Notes: generated by a model not told the origin, from the sequence alone. A stretch of DNA of 64,000 nucleotides from Notospermus geniculatus (GCA_002633025.1 NMRB01000958.1:128514-192513), one strand, 5' to 3'; counted from the stretch's first letter, positions 48,501 to 56,523 are shown. Translations and numbers: made by a program.

Positions 48501-51500
48501 GTTGTGTGTTGGCTGTATTGTTGGGGGGCGCTGGGGCCACATTTATGAAGCCTTGCTTCGCAAGTTTGCGTTCACGCAAATCTATTGTTTGGCTGCACAT
48601 GCCCTATTGTTCACTGACTGCCGTACAATAGATTTGCGTGAACGCAAAGTTGCGAGGCTTCATAAATATGGCCCCCGGGCGGTTTCCCTGGATTCAGTTG
48701 ACAGGTTGGTGTCCCTGAACCCAGCGAAATATTTACGGTATTAGTTTAGTGCTGCGTTCACACCTATTGCGAATCGAAATCGGTTTCCGTAAATCGAAAT
48801 ACGGAAGTCGATTTGGTTACGCCGGGTCGGGTCACACTACAACCGATTTCGATTCGAAACAAAACGCGTCACACTCAACCCGAAATAAACTACGTCATGA
48901 CGTAAAAGGCCTACATTGAACATGTTGAATGTACACTGTGCAGTACATAACTATTTCGATTTGGCTAATGCGAATCGAAACCGATTCAAATACCGGTTTT
49001 GTTAAATCGGTATAAAAGTGATCTATTTCGAATTGAGTGTGACGCGTTATATCGGAATAGGCCTTTATTGCGAATTCGATTCGATATAAAACCCTAGTGT
49101 GAACACGGCATATGTCATTATTGCAAGTTAACTAAAGCTGTGTTCACATTGAGAGCGACTTCACACCGTTTTCCCCAAAACGGTTCCTTGAAAACGGTTT
49201 CATAATATGCGTCCGTTCTCACTAGCAAAATGAAAGCGTTTTCATACCGCTTTGGGCCGTTCAGACACAACCGATGTCAATGCGTTATAAACTACGCCAC
49301 CTGTGCGTGACTGTAAACACTGCAATATCGGAGCATACTGCGCATGTGCGTGGCTGTATCGATATGGTTATTGCGCTTTAAGGCGTTCAGACACAAGTTG
49401 CGGCTCAACCGTCACAGCGAAAGCGATATGAAAGCGGTGTGAGACCACTTCGTGAAGTGGTTTCGCTAGAGCGGTTTGAAACCGTTATAAGGCAAATGTA
49501 GTCCGAACGGCTAATACGCTTTAAGGCGTTATGTCGCTTTCAAGTCGGTTTCAAACCGGTTTAAGACCGTAGTGTGAACGCAGCTTTACACAAAACGATT
49601 GAGATGCCTATGAGGTGCGTATTCTGCGTACGACTATGTATGAAAAAAAAGTTCATTACGAAACTCATAAGGAATGAGGATACGCAGAGGTGTGCCAGGT
49701 CCTTTACACACGGATAATCTGCGCTGAAATATGACAAACCATATACTTTTAAAAAGGTATTAGTTTTTGGAGAAAACAAGACGCCGTGAAAAACGGACTT
49801 ACTCGCGTTCTGTCCTGCCGAAGAGGACCTAACTTTGTTGACATTTTGTATTGAGTACTTACCAGTGTATTGCGCGAGAAGAAACAGAAAAACACTTATC
49901 ACAAAAAACATTTTCCATCCAATACCCGAAAAAATCATGCTTGAAGTTTGTCACCCTAGGCACGAATGGGATAGTTGTAATTACATCGATGTTTTCTGGA
50001 AGTAATAACGTTTTTCCAATAAGTCAGTTTTAGGACTGTTATGAGAGGTGTTGAGTGATAAACCGATTTCCCATTAGCTGATTGAGTTTGGAAAAATCCA
50101 TTTACTTACTTTGCCTAGTCAGGAAAACTTCAAAACAGTCAAAGCTCGATGTTGTCACGTTTGTCCAACAAAAGGCCTGCTGCAGCATACTCGGAGAAAT
50201 TTTAGCACCAGTAGGCCTACTAAGTGCTCAATGGTACCAATTTTACTTCTATTTCTGCCGATGATGCTTTTGTAACACGGCAACCAATCAGGTGCCAGAA
50301 ATTAAATTTCACGATCACTTCAGGTGATTACTGTGTACATGTATGTGGATTCCTTTCGCGTCCACCACTAGCGCCACATAATAACACTTGTGAGCCAGCA
50401 TTGCCTCTCAAAGTATTTATGCAGTGGTGTGCCAATCCTACAAATGGTGATAACTACTTTCAAAATGCTTAGTGTCGTTATTGGATAGCTTTAACATGTT
50501 TAATGAGTTGCATCAATGCGGAACCGGATAAACTAACGTCACGACGCTGCGCTGCGAGCGATGTGACCGAAGTTTCTTTTTCTATGTGATTTCCATTAAC
50601 TTCCGGCGTGAAATCAACCCTATTTTTTCGGTCGCCTGACATTAAAAGGGGATGTTCGTCGAAACATTTTTCCCAACTAATTTTTCATTACCTTACAGAT
50701 GACTGATTTTCACAAAAACTTCAGATGTTATACCTTATAATATAAACTAGATAAAGGCATGTGAATAATATGACATCAACTGCGTTAATTAGGAAAATAA
50801 AGGACATTCGCAAAATGTTCGAGATCAGCATGAAAACAGTAAAACAAACTACTATGTAGAAAAATGTTTGTTGTTGAGCACAAACAGAATACGACGACAC
50901 GAAGACAGCATGCACCAAGAAAAGGACGTTGCGAGACGAAGACTACAGGTGGCGCTCTCGTAGCTGCTTTCTCATTGTTCTGAAGTGTTGTTTTTAGCCT
51001 GATTTTTTTGAAAAACTGATCTTCCGTTTACTACGTAGGCGTACAGTAAGATGATAAGTAGGTCATCGCCATGAATAGGGAGTTTGAGATCAGCGACTTA
51101 TCACGGATCCTTATACGTATACGGATAGATTTCTGTACAACGAGGACAAATTTTGTGTACATTTCGATCCGTATACGTATATGGATCCGTGATAAGTTGC
51201 TGATCTCAAACTCCGTATTAATTTCGCAACACTGTCTACAAGAAAACAACAGCTTCATCAACAGCGATGTCTAATCCTCGCGAATTTCGGAACTCCCGAA
51301 TGATTAGATTGACACGAGCAGAAAAAAATCTGCGATATTATTCATGCCGATGACCAACCATCTATCATCGTATTGTACGCCTACGTAGTAAACGGAAATT
51401 CACGGTTTTTCAAAAAAAAATCTGGCTAAAAATAACACTTCAGAACAATGAGAAAACAGCGACGCGAGCGCCACCTGTTGTCTTTGTCTCGCGACGTCCC

Positions 51501-52157
51501 TTTCGTGGTGCATGCTGTCTTCGTGTCGTCGTATTTTGTTTGTGCTCAACAACATAAACATTTTCTACATGGTAATTTTTTCTCGTTTCGCAACATCTTT
51601 GTTCTCGTTTCGACGTCTCTTTTTTGTACTTATAACCGCCCATAGAAAGTGTTTTTTTTAAAATAAGATTTACGATTAAAAGTGATCTAGCGCGTGCCGT
51701 GGCGGGCGTGAGAAACCCACAGTGAGTGTCACACCCACAGCTGCTAAATAGGACACGGAAATTTGTTCTGCGTAAAATTACGCACAGTGGGCTAGTAAAA
51801 CGTTTTGGGGCAAAATGTTTACATTTTGAGAATTTCCTGATCAAAGATAACGGAACTTTGAAAACATTCGAAGTCTGAACTGAAAATTTCTTAACAAGTA
51901 TTAGAAGTTCGGAAATAACGAATACACAACTAAAAACAACACACGGATAAGCTGCGCTGAAACATGAAACATACTGAAACGTATACTTCTAAAAAAGGTT
52001 ATTAATTTTTTTCGACAGAAATAAAGATGCCGTGAAAAACGGACTCACTTGCATTCTGTCCCACCGAAGAGGACCAAACCTTGTGGACATTTTGTATTGA
52101 GTACTTACCATTGTATTGCGTTAGAAGATACAGAAAAACACTTATCACAAAAACCAT
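30585..52157 (-). CDS. Secreted C-type lectin/multi-EGF protein gene, spliced
   Basis: I joined exons by phase: signal peptide 49938-49863 (or alternative 52157-52109), CTLD1 46175-45992 and 42108-41882, CTLD2 38580-38403 and 34946-34717, EGF array 32953-30626. Phases run 1, 2, 1, 2, 1. Every junction completes a codon without a stop (QYTGVHSACPDGTW, RIQECIKRG, YICKKANLPC, QQMMFNCSGS, YGICRADINEC). The protein has a cleavable signal, two lectin-type domains and 19 calcium-binding EGF domains, so it should act outside the cell in adhesion, matrix or recognition. The EGF exon either reads through to a stop at 30585 or uses the strong donor at 30625; in the second case the gene continues left. 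No downstream exon was recognised. Confidence 0.8.
30626..32953 (-). CDS. Exon: array of 19 calcium-binding EGF domains
   Basis: A single 2328 bp exon starts (phase 1) at DINECSSG and ends at DENPCIPG before GTAAGA. I count 19 domains of 39-42 residues. Nearly all match the D-x-[DN]-E-C calcium signature and the CTNTIGGFTCKC-type aspartyl/asparaginyl hydroxylation consensus. The linker alternates DLDEC / DVNEC / DVDEC in a higher-order order of about four domains. GYHGDD and GGNNC mark fixed positions of the super-repeat. EGF domains usually have one exon each, so packing 19 into one exon points to expansion by tandem duplication within the exon. A long open frame on the opposite strand is a by-product of the repetitive codon use. 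Confidence 0.95.
33072..33379. repeat. TTAA-flanked dispersed element
   Basis: Starts TTAAAGG and ends GGAGTCTCCCTTTAA. Contains TTCAAATCCACTGATATCTG and GCAACATGTC, shared with the partial copy at 52729-52870. Confidence 0.65.
33944..34045. repeat. Short hairpin MITE
   Basis: ATACCGGATTGTTCCCCCAA pairs with TTGGGGGAACAATCCGGTAT; TA is present at both borders. The same end word occurs at 22709. Confidence 0.85.
34334..34587. repeat. TTAA MITE family, copy 1
   Basis: TIR TTAAAGATAATGTATCACG at the left, and CGTGATACGTTATCTTTAA at the right. Interior shared with 36849-37091 and 37556-37810 in the same orientation (GGGTATTTCGCGGGCCACG, AAAAGTATTCAATT). Confidence 0.9.
34717..34946 (-). CDS. 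Exon: second half of CTLD2
   Basis: Phase 2 in, phase 1 out. Encodes CSGSGSKFWLGLKDKNND (the WIGL-like core strand), LEWTDGTPLDY and the closing ELYGICRA. The sugar-binding EPN/QPD motif is replaced by TPLD, WND is absent, and one of the usual paired cysteines before the final one is not seen. Classical calcium-dependent sugar binding is therefore unlikely for this domain. The acceptor TTTTAG and donor GTACGT are clear. Confidence 0.85.
36125..36160. repeat. Perfect palindrome
   Basis: ATGGTTTCCGATCT is followed directly by AGATCGGAAACCAT around a CA centre; it lies next to the GTCT microsatellite. Confidence 0.85.
36175..36235. repeat. (GTCT)n / (GT)n microsatellite
   Basis: About six GTCT units, then GTGTCTGTGTGTGTGTCTG, then further GTCT units. 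Confidence 0.9.
36589..36848. other. Assembly gap (Ns)
   Basis: 260 unknown bases; removes the left end of the second TTAA MITE. Confidence 1.
36849..37091. repeat. TTAA MITE family, copy 2 (left end in gap)
   Basis: Begins AATGTATCATGGGTATTTTC just after the Ns and ends GTGATACATTATCTTTAA. Confidence 0.85.
37556..37810. repeat. TTAA MITE family, copy 3
   Basis: Both ends intact: TTAAAGATAATGTATCACG and CGTGATACATTATCTTTAA; 255 bp, same orientation as the other two. Confidence 0.9.
38403..38580 (-). CDS. Exon: first half of CTLD2
   Basis: Phase 1 in, phase 2 out; 178 bp. Encodes NLPCKLAGDPLPKAGYNYWY, TFALAVLDCAKNSGNLTSIH and SKAESTFLQQMMF. This is the N-terminal lobe of a C-type lectin domain, with the C-x-aliphatic-G-x-L-x-S-I-H motif. 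The acceptor TTTTTTTTAAG and donor GTAAGTATC are good. It has the same phases and size class as the first half of CTLD1, so the two lectin domains are duplicates with a shared intron position. Confidence 0.85.
38608..38763. repeat. Hairpin beside the CTLD2 exon
   Basis: AAAGTGACTCGAAATC pairs with GATTTCGAGTCACTTT, and AAAAAATCTGACTAACTGCA with TGCAGTTAGTCAGATTTTTT. It lies 28 bp from the exon acceptor. Confidence 0.85.
39205..39351. repeat. Class C element (GTGTAACG ends)
   Basis: Inverted relative of 56146-56291: ends CAGTGTTCC / GGGGAACACTGATCGACGTT followed by ACACC. Interior contains CTTAATCCGTCAGGAGGGAA. Confidence 0.75.
39365..39520. repeat. Class D hairpin MITE with TA target site
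   Basis: ATAGGGAGGTTTCGAAATCA and TGATTTCGAAACCTCCCTAT, with TA on both sides. Confidence 0.85.
39824..39998. repeat. Class C element (GTGTAACG ends)
   Basis: GGTGTAACGTTTTTCAGTG at the left, CTCAAAAACGTTACACC at the right. Interior CGCGGCTTATTCCGTCAGAC is shared with 56349-56523. Confidence 0.85.
40470..40710 (+). mobile_element. tRNA-derived SINE, second family
   Basis: GGCCTGGTGGTCGAGCGGTC (A-box region) and GGGTTCGATCCTCGGCCAGG (B box plus closing stem) give a tRNA-like cloverleaf end pair. The non-tRNA body (AAAGCTGTGAACCAATTAGA, AAAGACCCCACACAGG) argues for a SINE rather than a functional tRNA. Confidence 0.7.
41072..41280. repeat. Class B hairpin, TA target site
   Basis: AGGCCAAGTTCAGACGTCGC and GCGACGTCTGAACTTGGCCT form the ends, with TA on both sides. 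Inner GACGTC/CGACG words repeat. Confidence 0.85.
41882..42108 (-). CDS. Exon: second half of CTLD1
   Basis: Phase 2 in, phase 1 out. Encodes CIKRGYVGEAWFGLKDPED, LTWTDNSAVDFT and LAWWDNTCSKSYEYICKK. The WFGL core and the final two cysteines (NTC, YIC) are typical. The EPN/QPD position reads SAVD, but WDN stands where WND is expected, so a calcium site may be partly kept. Acceptor TTATTAG, donor GTATGT. Confidence 0.9.
42434..42551. repeat. Class A hairpin with AAT target duplication
   Basis: GGCCCGTATTCTAGAAGCCT at the left and GGAAGCTTCTACAATACGGC at the right; AAT flanks both sides. Same interior as 46851-46968, in opposite orientation. Confidence 0.85.
42645..43583. repeat. Very long imperfect palindrome, ~415 bp arms
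   Basis: The left arm (42645-43064) is repeated in reverse complement at 43172-43583. Landmarks: TTTCCCAACTAAC / GTTAGTTGGGAAAA, TTCCCTAATGTTTGTTGT / ACAACAAACATTAGGGAA, GTCAATATCAGT / ACTGATATTGAC. A single-arm fragment recurs at 50668-50860. Confidence 0.9.
43768..43904. repeat. Hairpin element
   Basis: GGTGGAGCCTATGG at the left and CCCTTAGGCTCCACC at the right, with AACAACGCTTC / GAAGCATTGTT inside. Confidence 0.7.
44515..44950. repeat. Degenerate inverted repeat in intron 1
   Basis: GGCGCGAGGTTT, CTGCAACGGCTGGG and TTTCTTGGCGGTA on the left match the reverse complements of AAAACCTCGCGCC, CCAGCCGTTGCAG and TACCGGCAAGAAA on the right. Confidence 0.7.
45056..45906. repeat. Foldback element with tandem-repeat arms (FB-like 1)
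   Basis: The left arm (45056-45145) is a tandem array of a ~17 bp unit GTCCGAAGGTCCACTA. The right arm (45761-45906) is the same unit in reverse complement (GGACCTTCGGACTA). The ~615 bp between contains no coding region that I recognise. Arms made of short tandem repeats are the hallmark of Drosophila Foldback elements. Confidence 0.85.
45992..46175 (-). CDS. Exon: first half of CTLD1
   Basis: 184 bp, phase 1 in, phase 2 out. Encodes GVHSACPDGTWKQRQ, then FMYKTHKESFAGAEQSCIKL and GGHLASVHSKDEWDWLAARI. This is the canonical CTLD opening (C..GW-like, F-x-x-A-x-x-x-C, G-x-L-x-S-V-H-S). The acceptor TTACAG and donor GTAAGTACA are clear. Joined to the signal exon, the cleavage would fall near VHSA-CPDG. 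Confidence 0.9.
46370..46640. repeat. Dispersed repeat R1, copy 2
   Basis: TTACCTGATGAAAGGTTAGT, CAGCCTCGGTGTTATCATTG and neighbouring words match 23770-24190. Confidence 0.75.
46851..46968. repeat. Class A hairpin with TAT target duplication
   Basis: GGACCGTATTCTAGAAGCTT and GGAGGCTTCTAGAATACGGG; TAT at 46848-46850 and 46969-46971. Its loop carries TTGTTTGCAGGGCAGAATAC, the reverse complement of that at 42434-42551. Confidence 0.9.
47090..47400. repeat. Dispersed repeat R1, copy 3
   Basis: TTGATGAAGGGTTAGTCG, GGTGGCCATTTTTGTCAGCT, GGTGTTACCACTGGCTG and GGGACACCAGTCTTATC match copy 1. Confidence 0.8.
47401..48534. other. Intron 1: no exon seen; 20 bp tandem duplicate
   Basis: TTGCGAATGTTGAAGCACCA occurs twice in a row near 48036-48072. 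The open frames here carry no domain. Confidence 0.5.
48535..48674. repeat. Class A-like hairpin
   Basis: GGCCACATTTATGAAGCCTT at the left and GAGGCTTCATAAATATGGCC at the right; TTTGCGTTCACGCAAATCTA pairs with TAGATTTGCGTGAACGCAAA inside. Confidence 0.85.
48751..49109. repeat. Class B foldback
   Basis: GCTGCGTTCACACCTATTGC at the left and CTAGTGTGAACACGGC at the right. The interior is built from ATCGAAATCGGTTTC-type words in both orientations. Confidence 0.8.
49135..49586. repeat. Class B foldback, TA target site
   Basis: AAGCTGTGTTCACATTGAG and GTAGTGTGAACGCAGCTT, TA on both sides. The interior is rich in AAAACGGTTTC/GAAACCGTT words. It is unrelated to the element 26 bp to its left except for the ends. 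Confidence 0.85.
49690..50510 (-). repeat. Duplicated 5' region of the lectin gene, copy 1
   Basis: It matches 51940-52728 over most of its length (CGGATAA.CTGCGCTGAAA, CCGATTTCCCATTAGCTGAT, GCAGCATA.TCGGAGAAATTT, CACTTGTGAGCCA). It includes the signal-peptide exon and the DNA upstream of it. Confidence 0.85.
49863..49938 (-). CDS. Exon: signal peptide, first-exon copy A
   Basis: Encodes MIFSGIGWK then MFFVISVFLFLLAQYT and one base of the next codon, before GTAAGTACT. The second methionine (49911) gives a compact classical signal peptide and is the likelier start. Phase 1 fits the CTLD1 exon exactly. Confidence 0.75.
50668..50860. repeat. Single-arm fragment of the long palindrome
   Basis: TTTTCCCAACTAATTTTTCA, AACTTCAGATGTTATA and AGATCAGCATGAAAACAGT match the left arm of 42645-43583. 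Confidence 0.7.
50855..51570. repeat. ~715 bp foldback with ~190 bp arms and a nested hairpin
   Basis: Left arm 50855-51044 and right arm 51375-51570 are inverted copies: TTGTTGAGCACAAAC / GTTTGTGCTCAACAA, CTTCAGAACAATGAGAAA on one side and its complement on the other, CTACGTAGGCGTAC / GTACGCCTACGTAG. A class D hairpin occupies the spacer. Confidence 0.9.
51074..51219. repeat. Class D hairpin nested in the foldback
   Basis: AATAGGGAGTTTGAGATCAG and TGATCTCAAACTCCGTATT; arms extend through ATCCGTATACGTATA-like words. A broken relative lies at 1486-1690. Confidence 0.85.
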
Positions 52158-52728
52158 TTTCCATCCAATACCCGAAAAAAATCATGCTTGAAGTTTGTCA
52201 ACCTAGGCACGAATGGGATAGTTGTAATTCCATCGATGTTTTCTGGCATTAATAACGTTTTTCCAATGAGTCAGTTTTAGGACGAGACTGTTATGGGAGA
52301 TGTTGACTGACAAACCGATTTCCCATTAGCTGATAGAGTGTGGAAACATCCATACTTAATTAGTCAGTAAAACTTCAAAACAGTCAAAGCGTTTGTCCAA
52401 CAAAGACCTGCTGCAGCATATTCGGAGAAATTTTAGAACTAACTACTTAATGGTAATTTTACTTCTGTATTTTTTTGTGTTGACGATGCTTTTCTAACAC
52501 GGCAACCAATCAGGTGCCACAATTTAAATTTCACGATCACTCAGGGTGATTATTATACTCCGGGTGATTATTGTGTATGTGGATTCCTATCGCTTCCACC
52601 ACGACTAGCACCACAAAATAACACTTGTGAGCCAACATTGCCTCTCAAAAGTATTTATGCAGTGGTGTGCCTTTCTTACAAATGGTGATAACTACTTTCA
52701 AAAAGTCCAGTGTCGTTATTGGATAGCT
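51940..52728 (-). repeat. Duplicated 5' region of the lectin gene, copy 2
   Basis: Second copy of the segment at 49690-50510, with small deletions and substitutions. It includes the alternative signal-peptide exon. Confidence 0.85.
52109..52157 (-). CDS. Exon: signal peptide, first-exon copy B
   Basis: Encodes MVFVISVFLYLLTQYN plus one base before GTAAGTACT. An extra T upstream breaks the longer N-terminus seen in copy A, but the internal ATG, hydrophobic core, donor and phase are all kept. It can therefore splice to the CTLD1 exon as an alternative first exon, or be a relic of a lost second gene. Confidence 0.6.
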
Positions 52729-52870
52729 TTAAAGGGAAACTCCAATCATAGTGTAAAATTTTGAATTTCTGAAATATCTTTAACACATTCAAATTCATTG
52801 ATACTCTGCAACATGTCAGATTTTTTTTAAAGTCAGCAAACTCATCATCCAAGTGAATCGTCCAAAGGGC
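52729..52870. repeat. Partial TTAA-flanked element
   Basis: TTAAAGGGAAACTCCAATC and GCAACATGTCAGATTTTTTT relate to 33072-33379; the right end is lost. Confidence 0.6.
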
Positions 52871-52904
52871 CTGCTGTAAGTCCAGCTGCAACTGACTGAC
52901 GACG

Positions 52905-53230
52905 ACGTGAATTAATGTCTACATTAAATCCACCAATAGGATGTGAATTTTATATGTGGACATTAATTCGATTTAATGCCCACATTAAATCGATTTAATA
53001 TCACCATTAATTCGATTTAATGTCCACATTAATTCAAGCAGCTACTTCCGCCGATAAATGCACAATCGACCAATCAGAGGAGACTTCTTTATGTGGACAT
53101 TAATCCCACTTTATGTCTACATTAAAAACTAAAAACGCTAAAAACTCTCCTCTGATTGGTAGACTGTGCGGAAGTAGCAGACTGATTTAATGTAGACATT
53201 AAATCGATTTAATTACATTAACCGCATTAA
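52905..53230. repeat. AT-rich foldback, copy 1
   Basis: Built from ATTAATGTCCACATTAA and ATTAAATCGATTTAAT words around GCTACTTCCGCCGATAAATG / GCGGAAGTAGC. Same family as 63370-63715. Confidence 0.8.
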
Positions 53231-53340
53231 TTACTTGTTACCCCAGATGTCCTTTCATTGGTATGGGGCGTGAAGGTGTGAACAACAATCAGTTGTGGTT
53301 TTGTTTGAACAGTTAATTTGGGTAACTGGCAAGATTGGCC

Positions 53341-53970
53341 AAAAGGGTGAAGAATGTCGTCCTGGGTACCCCTAAAGGGTACCCAGGTCCAACCTGGGTA
53401 TCCCTAAATGGCACCCAGGTACGTACTGGGTACCGTTTAGGAACCTAAAGGATACCCAGTTTGAAATTCCCGCCTGGTGAGATACCTCGAATCCAGGTCG
53501 AATATGGTACGTGCGCTGTGGTGCCGATTGCCAAATCACCATTCTTCAATCCGTGGAATCTCAAAATTTGACTGATTATCCGCTAAACTTTTGAAAAGAA
53601 GTTTGACCTGATATTTAATTTTGATGTCAGTTTGTCTTTTGGCATGTTTTGGTCCTTAAGTGATCAAACAATTGCAGAAAAAATGCACGTTCTGTCGAAT
53701 CTTCTGAACTGAAGTGAATGCGAGTGTCCGGAAATAGACGGTATACCGGCGAGATGCTCTTTTAGACGCGAGTCTGGCACTCTGGTCGCCATAATGTCAT
53801 CTCCACGTGTTACGCTTGCGAGCATGACGAGCTGAACGGTAAAAGTACCATCAACCTGATTCCAGGTATCTCACCAGGCGGGAATTTCAAACTGAGTATC
53901 CTTTTAGATTCCTAAAGGCTACCCAGTACGTACCTGGGTGCCATTTAGGGATACCGACATTCACCCTTTT
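53341..53970. repeat. 630 bp foldback, GGGTACC-rich arms
   Basis: AAAAGGGTGAAGAATGTCG at the left, CGACATTCACCCTTTT at the right. The arms hold CCTGGGTACC, TACGTACTGGGTA and CAGTTTGAAATTCCCGCCTG with exact or near complements. Confidence 0.85.
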
Positions 53971-54485
53971 GGCGCTAGATAGGGAACCAGCTTATGACCC
54001 TGAATCTTCATTTAATTTACCCATGCATAAAGTCTGTATACTGGTATAAATGCTGCTTGAAGAATTAGAAGCGACGTGAAGTGGACAGCTGCCTGGACAG
54101 TAAATGTACAGCTTCATACCCGAACTTTTGACAAGGTCCTTCTAATAGCTCCATTGTTTTTTCATCATGAGACGTCAATGTCCACATTCGATATTGTCTT
54201 GGTGAAGTTTGAGTAAAATAATTAACACAATAAATCGGAATGATTGGAGAGATGTGGGACCTATTTTAATGGAAAATGAGTGAGTCAAGCAGAGGTGGTC
54301 TAATAATAGTATGATATCAGTAACGCCACCTAGTACGGTGACCCTTGGTACACTGAACACTTCCTTACAATGAACACTTTTGAAATTCCCCGTGAGTGTT
54401 CAATGTAGACAGGTTCCACTGATCGATTTAAATTAAAGACAAAAGCAGGAGTTACAAGGTCGGGAACAAGACATGTATTATTTAA

Positions 54486-54653
54486 GGAATTAAACCCGAG
54501 GCGGAGGGTCTTGGTTGCGACACCAAACCCGCGAGGGTGGAGCTAAAATGTAGTCCAAACCCGAGGCGCTTCGCCTCCAGTTTGGACGGAATTTTTGCTC
54601 CATCCGAGCGGGTTTGGTGTCGCACCCAAGACCCAACGCCGAGGGTTTAATTT
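54486..54653. repeat. Hairpin MITE
   Basis: GGAATTAAACCCGAGGCGGA and its near complement ending AGGGTTTAATTTC; GACACCAAACCCGCGAGG pairs with CGAGCGGGTTTGGTGTC. Confidence 0.85.
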
Positions 54654-54699
54654 CTATTCTAAAATACCCCAAACTAAACATTCATAAAATTAAGGTTCT

Positions 54700-56074
54700 G
54701 TGCAATTTAATTGCAAAATAGGCCTAAAAATATCAGCGAGGACGCTCCGTCAATGACGCGACATCTGTGAATCACGCACTGTGTGTACAAACCTGTACAT
54801 CGGGCCTGTATCGTGTACATCTGTGTTCAGCGCTAACAGCAAGCTGCAGGAGTCGAAATGAGATCGCAGGGTGCTTTCTTCAACGGACTATCCGCAGGAA
54901 ATGTAGCTGATGGAACAAAACGTCGTTGGGATACCGGTACGTCACTGAGTATCCATCTGGCCGACATTCGCAGCACTACCTCGCTGAAAGCTCGAAGCGA
55001 GAAATGCTGGACGCCAGACGCCATGGAAACACTGAGCCGGGGGTCTTGGTTGTGTCACCCAAACCCGCTGCATTCAGAATGAGCCTAACTCTTTCAGCCC
55101 TAGGGGTTTTTTTCGCCGCAACTCCCAGATCCTAGGCGATTTTCAGAAAAAATGCAATATTTCAGGATTTTCTAAAAAAAAACTACTTGTCCAATCCTAT
55201 ATCATTTGGTACCATTGTAAAGCTCTAGCTTTCCTCTTTAGAAGTCTGTAGAGCTGGAATTTGTAAGTAATCCGCAGTCTTCTCACCAGTTCCATGAAAT
55301 GTGTGATTTTTTATGCTGAAATTTTCTCTGAAAAATTGGCTGACGTCACTTTTGTATCATATGTGACAATAAAGTCTGAAATAACACAAATACTAACTGT
55401 CTTTTACTTCCAAACTCAGAAACTGGCGGGTTCTGCTTCCTGCTGACGTTTTGTGAAGTCAATAGACAAGTCTGATCAGTCACCAGACAACAGCGCCATC
55501 TAGGCTTACTTGCTGACCTAGTAACATTATCGCCATCTCATGGCCAGACCACGAACTGAAATCATCTGCTGAATTTTTCCCAGCCAGGTGAGGATACTCT
55601 AGTTCGTCTGGCATCCACGAGATGGCGATACTATACGCATGCATCGTCAGTGCACAGTAGAAAATTGGGTTCAGTGGTGAACGAGTATACTCGTTCATAG
55701 GATTTGAGACTGATTTCGGCGAACGAATATATTCGTCCATAGGGCTGAAAGAGCTAATGCATTATCTATTTGAAACATACGCACGAGATACCAAGGTATT
55801 TTAGAATAAAGGACCACGGTACTGCCACTTTTTCTCGACAGCCGGCGCCACCGCGCCACTCTCCAACCCAGGGACTAACTACGTTATTGGCGAATTGACC
55901 CGATTTACTACGTACATTTTACAGTCCATATTTGTATTTCGTCTTACTACCGCTAGGTGGCTCCCTCTAAGTCGGCAGTCAAATAACGCATTTGAGATCC
56001 AATACCGTGCTCCTTTAACTGTCGCCTTTGTTGTCATTTTACGACGATAATGACTAAAGCGGAGTTGATCGACT
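54700..56074. other. No gene seen
   Basis: Only short chance frames. CAGCGCCATCTAG / GAGATGGCGATA words suggest an eroded inverted repeat around 55487-55630. Confidence 0.4.
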
Positions 56075-56077
56075 GAG

Positions 56078-56150
56078 GAGCCTGATAGCCTACTGGTTAT
56101 CACGTCGGCCTAGCAAGCGGCAGGTCCCGGGTTCGAATCCAGCCCGGTGT
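56078..56150 (+). mobile_element. tRNA-like SINE head
   Basis: GCCTACTGGTTATCACGTCG (A-box region) and GGTCCCGGGTTCGAATCC (B box) resemble a tRNA-derived promoter. The acceptor stem does not close cleanly, and the sequence runs straight into a class C element, so I do not call a functional tRNA. Confidence 0.55.
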
Positions 56151-56291
56151 AACGTCGATCAGTGTTGCCCGTATTTCTGTGTTTTTCCTATTGTTTCCCT
56201 CCTGACGGATTAAGCGGCAACTAACCCAACAATAACCATTCTAGGCTGCGTCTATTGTTGGGGAACACTGAGCTACAGAAACACTCACCGA
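56146..56291. repeat. Class C element
   Basis: GGTGTAACGTCGATCAGTG at the left, CAGAAACACTCACC at the right. CTCCTGACGGATTAAGCGGC matches 39205-39351 in reverse. Confidence 0.75.
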
Positions 56292-56348
56292 CTTACACTT
56301 TTCCATATGGGAATTTCATTACCGGCTCTACAGTCCGTTGATTATGCC

Positions 56349-56523
56349 GTTGTAAAGTTTTTCAGTGTTTCCGTGTGTCAGTGTTCCCTCTATTGTTCTG
56401 GAAACACAGGCAGATAGATCGACACGTTTGTCTGTGTGTCCTTCATTGTCGAGTCGCGGCTTATTCCGTCAGACACTAGCAGGGGAACACTCACAGATGG
56501 GGAGCGCTCAAAAACGTTACACC
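56349..56523. repeat. Class C element
   Basis: TGTAAAGTTTTTCAGTGTTT at the left and CTCAAAAACGTTACACC at the right; closest to 39824-39998. Confidence 0.8.

Noticed and set aside
56078-56150. Possible functional tRNA gene
   Set aside because: A and B box-like words exist, but the acceptor stem does not close and the sequence merges into a transposable element; better read as a SINE head.
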